Virus record (IMG/VR): IMGVR_UViG_3300029263_000822
Coordinates: 1-40,611 of that record
From: a virus
Length of the DNA: 40,611 nucleotides
Direction: 5' to 3' (one strand)
Shown: positions 1 to 12,000 of the stretch, one piece after another
Numbering within the stretch: position 1 is the stretch's first letter
How the letters are laid out: every line of letters begins with the position of its first letter
Made by a program: the position numbers and the translations under genes
Notes under the pieces: generated by a model
Told to the model about the DNA's origin: nothing
What the model saw: the letters and a program-made list of their open reading frames with translations, nothing else
The model's database searches: none

Positions 1-3000
1 GGGAAAGAATTTAATTCTTCTGTTCACGGTAGAGGAAGTATTTACTATCAAGCAAGCGCAGCAGGATTCCAAGGGCAAGTCAGTCCAGCGCCAGGATTAT
101 GGAAAACAACTCTACCATTAGATATTTCTGGTGGATTAAACATTGCTGGAAAATTAACTGGTGTTACTAGTATTGACGCAGATAGTGCAAACTTAGTAAA
201 TCTTAGTGGCAAATATGTTGCTTATGATTCTGGTAGAATTGGTCAATTTACTGCTGACAGTGGATCAGTTATAGAACTTACTGGTGTAAGATCAGTTTAT
301 AATCTTGGTTATTTTGATAAAACTTTTGTCGATAGTTACTACATGAATGGTGCTTTTGATGGTGGTATTATTAGTACCATAACAGCACAAGGCAGACTTA
401 AAAATGATGCAGATTTCGTAAGAAGTTCTGTAGCAAGTTGGACAAATGTAAACGGAACCCTAGATGGTATCCATCTTAATAAAGAAGTAATCAATGGTAC
501 ACCTGCTGGTGCAGATTCTTCATACTATCATTTAAGTTTAACAAATGATGGTAAAATATTTGCGCGAGGTCTTAGAATTGGTGAGGATGTTGGTAGACCA
601 ACTGCACCTGTCGATCCCGCACAACTCGTATATAATACTCAATTGGGTAGAGGTCTTACTCACCCACATGCATTCTATGGCATAGAACTAAATGATTCAC
701 AATTTATTTCCACACTACAAACAAATAAAATCAAATCAGATTTCAGTGCAGATAGTGCAAAAATTGGTGGTGCCAATAGTATTTTCGATAGTGTAGGTTA
801 TCCTGGAACTTCCATTTTTTCGGTAGTAGGTGCTTTAGATAGTAACTTAGTTGAAATCATAAAAGATGGTTCTATTAATTTTCAAGGTGATCTTTATAAC
901 CAAGGGGTTAAGTATGTTGGTGCTGGTATTTTCAGCAAGATTTTTGAACCAACAGATTTTGAAGATGTTCATTTTACTCCAGTAAGAAAAACAGCAGCAC
1001 AAGGTGACGCATTCCAAGTCGGTGGAAGAATGGGTATTAACACATCTAGACCTGCTCACGCATTTGACTTTAGAACTAATGATGGTATATTTCAAGTATC
1101 TGGTTTATTCAATTCTGGTGCGCCACATTACGCTTTACAATCCCCAGCAACAATTAATGCAATACCGTCAAGTTATCAAGTGTTTGGTGATACTGATAGT
1201 GACAAATCCAGAATGCTCTGGGATCCTGCCAAAGCAAGATTTAGAGCAGGATATTTCAATAGAGGTGCTATACTATCTACTGAAATGGGTTTATATTCTA
1301 CAGCATTTGGTAAAAATACCAAAGCAAAAGATTATGCTTTCGCTCAAGGTGATTCATCTGAGGCACTTTCGAGTTACAGTTTCGCATCTGGTTACAAATC
1401 TACGATTGACAATAATTCTCAATATGGTATTGCAATGGGTGCTGAAAACACCCTTGCAAATGCACAAAGTGGTATTGCTATTGGTCAACTGAACCAAGTT
1501 CTTGCTACTAAAGGTATCGGTATTGGTAAAAGTAACACAGGTATCGCACAAAATGCAATCGCAATCGGTGATAATCAAATTGCTAGTGGTAATTTCAGTA
1601 TTGCTATTGGGCAAGGAAATCAGGTAACTGGGACTAATTCTATAGCAATTGGTCCAAGCGGAAATGTTATTGGCGGTACTAACTCAGTTGGTATCGGTGT
1701 TAATCATAACATCAGCGGTTCTTACAACTTCGGTTTTGGTGATGGTACAATATTTAATAGTACCACAAATTTATCATTCGCTTTTGGTAAAAATGTAGAG
1801 GTCGGTGGTGACTATTCGTTTGGTATCAATTTAGGTACTGGTGCGGGCGCAAGTGCGTTTATACCAATTCCAAACAATCACGACAACTTCATGTCAATCC
1901 AAAATGGTAACGTAACAATTGGTAGTGATTCTGATCTTACCAGAATGGCAACACCCGTATCAAGTGGAACTGGTAATCTTTATGTAACTGGTGACTTAAT
2001 TTATAGCGGAACAAGTCTCAAACTGACTCCAGATGGAACATTAATACAATCTTCTCCTTGGGAAGATGATGGAACTCGAATTACATACACAAACGGTGGC
2101 AAACCTATTGGTATGCACGTTTCACTTCCAAACACTCCAATTGAGGCAGCAGGCGACAGAGGTTTCATATTCAGAGGTCAATATAGTGGAGCATATAATA
2201 CTGATATAAGTGAAGGCGCATCATTCTTTGACTCTGCTGGTGGGACTACCACAAGTTTCTCTAATTTTGCTGCTAATGTAAGTTTAATGGGTTACTATCC
2301 CAAGGGTGGTATATTCAGAGTTGGTTTAATAAATGTTGCAGATCACCGCAACGACTCTATGGGTGCACATTCTATTGGGATGGGTTACCATAATAAAGTT
2401 AATGCTGATTATGGTGTAGCATTAGGAGGAAATACTACAAAAGTTATTGGTAGATATTCTATTGGTTTGGGTGGTAATCTGAACGAAGTAACTGGCGAAT
2501 TTAGCACTGCTTTGAACGGTACTGGCACTAAAGTAAAAGGTAATTATAGTCTTGCTCTTGGTGGACAAGGTACTACAATTGTTGGCAATAATAGTGTATC
2601 TTTGTCTGGTGGTGGTACTGCAAACTATATCAAAGGTGCCAACACTTTCTTAATAGGTTTTGGAAACAAAGATTCTGCTGCCGACAATGGGACTGCCTCT
2701 GGAAGTCCATCATCTGGGACACCATATAAAAACTTCTTTGTTGGATTTGACAATATTGTCGATTCAAATTCACATAACATCAGAGAGAATTTTGTTTTTG
2801 GTGAAGGCAATAAAATTGCTACTACAAACGGTAAAGGTAACTTTATCATTGGTAGGGATGTTGTTCTTACTGGAAGTCAATCTAATCAAATAATTCTCAG
2901 CAACCCTACAAATGATTCTACTGGAGTTGATAATACTAAAGTTGCAATTGGTAAACATCACGCTGAATATGCACTGGATATTAGAGGAACTATTAGAGTT

Positions 3001-6000
3001 GGTGGTGACGGAGTTTATCGTGGCGACTCGTTTGATAGTCACGAATCATCAATTATTATCAACGATCAAGACATTAGAGATTATATTAAAGGTGTCGATC
3101 CAACAAACGCTGCTATCGTAATTGAGCAACCAAATATTGCATTGCCAACAGCAACTGTTGTAAACATTGAACAATCTAATCCAGCAGTTTTGGTAATACG
3201 CAATACGAATGGTATTTTGACTGATGGTAAAACTGTCAAGTTTGATCTGCCAAGTTTAACTCAAATCGGTCAATTCTTAAATGACTCTATATTTGCTGTA
3301 TCACCTGTTGTTGGTGGTCTTGGTGATAGTTTCTTATTATATGATGGTGCAACATATGCAGATGCAGCAACTCGTGTAGCAGTTAATACAATAAAAGGTA
3401 CAACCCGTCAAAAGGGTGGTGGACTTGGTATTACTCTGGGTACTGCAAATCCATACGTATATGGTACAACTGGAACGCAATACGATTCAGCACAGTTTGA
3501 TGCTGCTGGTGCAACTCCAACGGCAGAAATAGAGTTCGGTCAATACTTAGCACTCAAAAATCTTCCTATAGTTAGTGGTGGTGGATCAGCGCCCGCACCT
3601 TCTCGTTTTAAAACAACTGTTATCATGGATTCAGATTTAATTGTTGCAGGTACAGTAACACTTAATGATTCCGCATTTATTGGTAAAGATTTAGTTGTAG
3701 GTGGTAATCTTGATCTTACCACTGGTTACATGAAAACTGGTGGATACTTAGACGTAAATACTTATGGTATATTTGGAGATTCTGTCACAATTGGCGGTAA
3801 TCTATCTGGTGTCAAGGTATTCACTAGCACCGACAGTATGACTGTTGGTGGCAATTTAACTGTTGCAGGTTCAATTACTGGAGCAACAAATTACGTTGGT
3901 TCGGATAGCATGACTATTGGTGGCGATCTTACGGTTGCTGGTGCTGTCTCTGGCGTGACAACCTATGTTGGTGCTGACAGTATGACTGTTGGTGGTGGTT
4001 TAGTTGTAACTAAAACTGTAGTTACTGGCACTCATATCACTGGTGGTGGCGATCTTACGGTTGCTGGTGCAGTTAGTGGTGTGACAACGCTTGTATCAAG
4101 CGACAGCGCCATTGTAGGTGGCAACTTAACGGTTGCTGGTGCAGTTAGTGGTGTGACAACGCTTGTATCAAGTGACAGCGCCATCATTGGTGGCAACTTA
4201 ACTATCGGTGGTGGTTTGAGTGGAATAACTTCCTTGACTGCCTCTGGACCAATAACCTTTGCGGATAGTATTCGTATAGGTGGTTCGGTTAGATGGTTAG
4301 ATAATTCGGATGACGATAGTTTCTATATCGGTAATCTTAGTTTTGATAGTTACGTTCTACGTCCTGGAAGTCAAATTCTTGGGGCAGTTTTAGATTACTT
4401 CGATACTGACTATGTTCAGCAGAGAGTTGACTCATTTAACAGTTGGCAGATTTATCCAGACGCTATTGTTTACAATCCAAGTGATAAACATAAAGTTGTT
4501 GCCATTGGGATAACCAACAACCAAGCATGGACAGGTTGGAACCCATCTTTGAATGGTGGCGGCAATGCTGCATATTCACATCATTTATTGAAAACTGGTA
4601 CTACCTTTTCTGATGTAACTGACGATAGTGCAATTACACTTGCTTCTTATAACAGTAGACACACAAACTTTAGTAGTGGACTTGGCGATTCAGTAGGACT
4701 TGATATCCAAGGTAAAATCAATATCAGAACTGCGGATGTAAACGGTGATGATTATATTACTAATCCACCAATCACATTTAGTGGTAATGGAACTACGTCA
4801 ACGGCATGGCCAAACCCACCATGGTTGCGGCAAACTGGTTATATCGACCAACCATACGTCAGAGCGCAATTAGATGGTCAGTTCCTTCTTGACTTATTTC
4901 AACAAGACGCATCAACAGCAGCAAATTCTAAAGAGTTCTTTAGAGGTATGCTTGATTCCGCATATATCATTAGTATTTGGGATTCCGATTACTATTGGAA
5001 GCATGACAGTTTTAACGCAGTTTATATCGGTGCGCCAGGACAACTCTATGATGGAACTGCTGCTAATGGATTCTATTATGACGGTAATATAAAACTTGCT
5101 ATCAACAAAAGAGGTGACTCATCAGAATATAATCTTGATCTTCGTGGAGATGCTAGATTTGAAAAGAACCTTGTAGTTGAAGATAGTATAACTATGATCG
5201 GTAACTTATCTGGTGTTGTCAACTTGGCAATGTCAGGCGCTATTGGAACTGCCACTACATTCAAATCTACAGATAGTATGACAATCGGCGGCGATCTTAC
5301 TATAGTAGGATCAATTACTGGAGCAACAAATTACGTTGGTTCAGATAGCATGATTATTGGTGGCGATCTTACGGTTGCTGGTGCAGTAACTGGAGTCACT
5401 AGATTTGTCACATCAGATAGTGCAATTATTGGTGGTAGTCTCAAAGTAGAAAGTGACCTAACTATTGGTGGTGGTTTGACCAGTTCATCATTCTTCAATA
5501 TTGACTCTTTTGTTAATATTGGTGGTGCTGTTAAACTTGGTTCATTCAATGGGCGCGATTCTCACCTTGGATTGGGTGTTTATGATGCTAGTCAAATAAA
5601 AGGAAAAAATGGTCTATATGTTGGCGATAGCACTCATTTAAGAGGCGGTCTAAAAGTTCTTGGACATGATAATGTTCTTCAAGAAGCATATACCTTTACT
5701 ATTGATAGTGCTTATTTGCAGACTAAGCAAACAGTTACTATGAATAATACTCAAATCCAAAACGCATTTGGACCTAATGATGCAGACTCTCATGTCACAC
5801 TAGCATTTACAGATTCTCCTGACTTCGATTTCCTAAAAATTAAAAGAACCACTGTTGGTGGTGTAACAACACTATTGCTAAAAGGTGTTGACTATGATTC
5901 AATCGGAAACAGAACTCTCTTTGATTCCTCACAATATGGATATGGTTCACCGTCACATAACTTGGTGACGAATGCAAACAAACTTAAAAATGTTTATATC

Positions 6001-9000
6001 AAAGAACCATCACTATTAGCAACAGACACTTCTATCGTTGGTGAAGAAATTGTTGCCATAGCAGATTCCAACGGCAAAAAATCAATTATCATTGGTAGTC
6101 AGATTATTAGTCTTGCTGGACATGCTGTCCCGAAAGATTCTAATAAGTTCTCAGATGCTGGTGATTCAATTCAAGTTAATGCTGGTCTGGCACTTTATGG
6201 TGTTACTGATCCAATCGTTAAACTAAGAGCAGCAGATGGAACATTAAAAGGTCAACTGCTAAAAGATCGTGATTTTACGATTGTAGATTCTTATCAAATA
6301 AGAGTATTCACGGATATCGCAATTACTCCTGGTTTATTCCCAACTAATTATGGCACTAACGATTCATCATTTTTGATCCTTGGTGATAAAATTGATATTC
6401 AAGATAGAACTCCAAAACTCACAAGTAAATCTGACTTTGTTGGTCCAACAAATTTATATGGTCATGTTACACTTGGCAATTACGATATGGCAAATGCTGC
6501 CTATCCAGGATATCCACATACTGGTTCTAAATTAACGACCCATGATAGTTTCATTATTAAAGGTGGTATGCACTTTGAAAGCAGTGGCGATCCAGTAATA
6601 AGAAACAAAATACAATTTGATGGTGATGTTCATGTAGACTCTGGAAAGACTTGGTTCTTCGGACCTAAGAAAACTCTTACTCACTCAATTCCTGCTGATC
6701 TTAATTACAGATTTGAGTCTGATGGTGTAGGTACTGCAACCGTTCCAGCAAGGATTGAATCTGATGGTGGTCCGAATATAGCGAATAGTTTTGCTCAAGG
6801 AACACCAATTGGAACTGAGGCAGCAAAACATCATATCAATACCACAGATGGGTATGGACATTTTAGTAGCATTGTTGCAAAAACCACATTTGATTCTCAT
6901 CTTGCAATTACAATGGACTCGCACATTGTTGCCAATGTAAGAATAAATACTGATCCTCTCACATTAAATGCTGTAAGTATGACTGCTAATGATCTTATCA
7001 TTAGACCTGGAAAAACTATGTTTTATGGCACTCAGCGCCAAAGAGCATTTAAATTCTTAAAGCACGATAGTGATGGTGTCGGAGGATTGTTAAATAAATT
7101 CGAATCTGATGGTACTTTCAATGGTACTTTGAGGATGAATGGTGCAACACCATATGCTGATAGCGCATTAAACCCGCGTAGACATTATCATCAAGGTGAT
7201 TCTGACTTTAGACTTACTTTAGATTCCCACATAGTTGAGATTCTACAAAGTCCACCTTTGCCAGAAATGAATTTTACTGTTCCAGTTAATTTTAGTAAAA
7301 ACGCAATATATGGTGGTACTGCCACATTTAACGATTCTGCTGTATTTAACGGAAACTTTACTTTAAATACTGGTAACTTTACTCTTGATTCAACTTCGGT
7401 AATGACCGTTGGACCACCAGTATATTATTATAAGTATGAGTCTGATGGCACTGGCGCTGGCACGAAAACCACTCATGGTTTGGATGTTCAAAATGTTTAC
7501 CCCGATGGTCAACTTTATACTCGTTTTCAACATTTCTTTGATCGTAGTGCAACACATTTCCAAACATTCAACAGTACAAAATCTGATGCTCAAAATGTAG
7601 TTTACAAATATGAATCAGACGGTTCACCAATATTTGGCGGCAAAGGACGAACAACACCAAATGGTGTTCTACATCATGCTCAAACGGATAGTTTTGGCAC
7701 AGTTTCTAATACAGGACACCTAAGACATACAAGTCGAATCGCATTAGATTCCCATATTGTAAGAATTATTGATTCCGACTTTATTGGTGTTAGACTCCAA
7801 ACTCCTTGGAAAATTATTAATGCCACAGCAGGCGTTACTAAGAAAATCTTTTATGATGAGCAAGGTGCGGTCATTATTGGTCCACAAAACCTTCTTGCTG
7901 CGGATGACACTGATACTAGACTTGTTCTTGATTCTGGTAACGTATTATTCTTGTCGAATAATTTCCAGACAGGCGTAACAATTGGTGATGCTGATATTGA
8001 TCCTATTGAACGTGGTAATATTGTTAATAAGGGTGCTGAAGGCAGACTTATGTGGATACCACAAAGAGGTGCATTTAGAGTAGGTGCACTTGATCTTTCT
8101 GGTAGATCGAACGATTGGAAAGATAGTAATGTAGGTTACCAATCTATTGCTATCGGTAATAACACTAAAGCAGCACATTATTCAACAGCAATTGGTTATA
8201 ATGTAATAACTGGTAAAGTTAAAGAGCAGTCAGTCGGTGCTTCTAAGAATAATAATTATTCTGTTGGTATAGGTCAAGGTATAACTCAAGAGCAACGAAA
8301 TAGTGTTGCTATAGGTCTTGGAATTCATTCAACACCAGTTTCTCTCAACCAAGTTTATAACAAAACAAACATCGTAAACATTGGTCATACTATTTACTCT
8401 GCTGGTAATAACAACACTTCAATTGGTTATAGAATTGTAGCGGGTAAAACCACAATTACACCTCTACCCAATGATGGTAGTGCAAATGATCTTACCCAAA
8501 TTGGTAGAGACCTTATTGCTGGAACAACATCTGATAGATCAGTAAGTATTGGTTACAAAAACAAAGTAGAGAGTCGAGATACTCTTGCAATCGGTGATGA
8601 TGTAAATGTACAGACCAGTTCAACAAATGGTGTTGGCATAGGTAAAACCGTCAAAGTAAAAGGTAGTGGCGTAGCATTAGGTAGAAATGTACAAGTAAAA
8701 TCTGGTACTGGTGTTATTGTAGGTAAAGACGCCTCTGTAAGTGGCACTAATAGTGTATTTGTCGGTTCAAGTGGTGGTACTACTAACGGTGGTGTTGCTG
8801 TCGGTAAATCGGTATATGCGTCAAACAATGCTGTTGCTATTGGTAAAAATTCAAAAGCAGTAAATTCAAATGCACTCGCATTTGGGCAGAATGTTCAATC
8901 AGGGTCTGGCGGCATTGCGATTGGTTCTACTCTTGTTGGTAGAACTGGATCGGTACTCATAGGTAAAAGTGGTACTCAAACTGGTAACTATGCAGTATCT

Positions 9001-12000
9001 GTAGGTTCTGGTCTTACAAGTAGCACTGGTAGTGTCGCTTTGGGTGCTAATGTAAATAGTGGATCGTATAGTGTAGCGATGGGTAAGGGTAACACCTCTG
9101 GTAGTTATGCAGTTTCTATAGGTATGGGTGTTACTGCTGGTTCTTATGGCGTAGCAATTGGTCTCAACAACACAGCGTCAAACTATGGTGTTTCAATCGG
9201 TAAAGGTAACACCGCAGGAACTATGTCGATAGTTATTGGTAGGGACAACGTAGCAAATTCTGGAACATCAGCAGAACCTGGCGTTACTGTGGGTGTATCT
9301 AACACTAACAACACTCGCGCAAATATATTTGGTGCATCTAATACTGGAAATAATGACGTATCAATATACGGTAGCACAAACAGCGGTAGTAACAGTTCAA
9401 CCAATAATACACGATATGCGCTCATATACGGACATGGGAACACAATATCATCATATAATGGTTTGGTGTATGGTAAAAATAATACCGTTTTACGAAATGG
9501 TATGGCATATGGTTCTGGTAATGATGCCAAAAATGAAGGTATTACATTTGGTTACGATAATGAAGCAAACATGTTGTCAGCAAATACTGCTTACCATTCA
9601 TTTGCATTTGGTCGAGGAAATACTGTTGATAGAAATGCGCTGGCATTTGGTAGAGATAATGTTGCGGATAATCAAGGTATTGCGTTTGGTAGAAATGCAA
9701 CTGCAACTGGAGTTGCCAGCGGTGATGGTGGAATTTCAATAGGTAGAAATGTTTCTTCCTTTGGTCCTAATGCAATGGCAATCGGAACTAATATTGTTGT
9801 TGGATCAGCAGCAGCAACCGCAACAAATAGTATTGGTATTGGACTTGGAACAACATCTAATACTGTAAGTACTAATAATACACTGTCTATTCAAGGTGGT
9901 CAAGTTGTAATTGAACAAGATCAAGTAAATATTGTTCCAGCAACTGCAAGTATAGTTAAAACTGAAGGTGCATATGGCGCTGGATTGAATGTAACTTGCA
10001 CAAAATTAAATGAAAATGGTAGAGCAGGAACTAAGTACGGTCTTGAAGTAAACGGTCCAATTAATGTTAATGGTACTGATGCTTCTGGAAACCTGCACGA
10101 TATCTATATTCAAGGTATGAGACTTTACAACTATATCAGATATTATGGTGCAGATAGTGCTTGGATTTTAAGCGCAGCAGATCATGATTATGTTAAAAGT
10201 ATTGTAACAAAAGAATATATTAGAGCAACATCAACTAGTGACACATTTTTCCAAAAAAGCACTAGTGCTGGTTCTGCACATCTTGTGTATAATGGTGGTG
10301 CTGGGTCGTTTGTAGGTATCAATCTAAGTAATAGTGGAACAAGTAATACTCCTGGTTATCTAAGATATGGTCTCGACTCTGCTGGAATATATAAAACAAA
10401 CGTCGATTATACTTTAGATGTTAATGGTAATCTCAATGTTGAGGGATTGACATATCAAGGTGATATTATACTTCCAACTGGAGGACTCGATAGTAGTGTC
10501 TATCTAAATCATTATACAAATAATATTGTATATAATATTGCTGCCGACTCCGCACAAGTGTTCTTCGATTCCAATTATGTTCAAGCAAGAGGTGCATTTG
10601 GCGGTCAAACTGGAAACACTAATGATTCCGATTATGTTTTCAAGATGATCGATCAAGAATACATCGACAACACTATCACAAAAGTCTGGCCAGATTCTAA
10701 TTATGTTCATGGCAGCATTGACAGTTCTGTTGGTAATAGTATTATTGCCTTTAGAGTTAAGCATATTCTTGCTAAACATGGTGACTTTGCACAATCAGAA
10801 AATGCAGCAGACGCAGCATCAGGTAGAGGTGAAGCACAATTTACCAACCCAACTTTCTGGGAACCATCGTTTGGAACTAAGGTCGGTATCGGCAAAATAA
10901 CCCACAATCATTGGGATTCTAATCCTTCAAGAAGTGGTGTTCTAACAAATCTTAGATCAGTTGGTCAAACTACTGTGGTTGCTGGCGCTCCAGTTATTGA
11001 TACATTAGGTACAACTACTGCAAGTTTAACTCATGGCATAGGTCTTGCTGTTGGTGGTAAAGTTGTCATCCATGGCACACAAGAACCAGTTACTGGTGCA
11101 CAAGAAAGACCTGCACTTGAAATCTTTAATGGTCACATAGAAGTAAATGGTGAAAAACTAGAACTCAAGAGTCCATGGATAGAAGGTCCATCATATGTAA
11201 ATTACAAACCCATAAGCAAGTTTATCGGTGTGGGTCAAGTTGCACCAAACTTCAACTTTGATGTTGCTGGTAAAATAAATGCAGATAGTGGTTTATTCGT
11301 CAATGGAATTGATATCAAAAATATTTACGATTCTGCATGGATATTGAGCGCAACTGATGAAACTTACATTAAAGGGATAGCAGATTCTGATTATATCCTA
11401 ACAACATTGAATGCAACTAAGCATATTCTCCCAGAACTAGATATTAGTTATGATCTTGGTAGTCCTACTCAAAGATTTAGAGATTTGTATTTGAGCAGCA
11501 ATTCGATCAAACTTGGTGATGTAACTATAAATTCGGGTCCAACTGGTCTCGCACTCTCTGATAGTGCTGGAAATCTTCTAAAGTTTGGCGGCATTGATTC
11601 TGATGCGATTGCTGGATTTGTTGATAGTGATTATGTCAAATCTAGGGCAGACTCTGCATATGTACAATCTATAATTACACCTGTCTTTATCAAAACTATT
11701 GCAGACTCTGCATATGTTAAGTTGCTGGCAGACTCTGATTATATCAAAACATCAGCAGATTCCGATTACATCAAGTTAGTAGCAGATTCTGATTATGTTA
11801 AAAGTGCTGCTGACAGCGCACATATTTTGGGAATAGCAGATTCTGCTTGGATTACTTCTATTGCCGATAGCGCATATGTTTTAGGTATAGCAGATTCAGC
11901 GTATGTAACAACAGTCATTGATGCAAAACTTGCAGCAACTGGTCACATTATTCCTGCGTTAGATAGCGCATTTGATCTTGGTAGCGTAACTCATAAATTT

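Noticed and set aside
343-345. ATG at 343 as the start of the giant gene
   Set aside because: The frame is open with matching fibre-like sequence (DADSANLVNLSG) from base 1, so the true start is upstream of the window.
847-1095. Minus-strand frames such as this one and many others through the window
   Set aside because: They lie opposite well-supported + strand genes, have low-complexity or Cys/Ile-rich translations with no family signature, and mirror the repeats. All look like shadow frames.
9183-9530. 115-aa minus-strand frame opposite the third YadA block
   Set aside because: Its Pro/Leu/Val-rich translation is the reverse complement of the regular AIGxxN repeat, an expected artefact of repeat coding.
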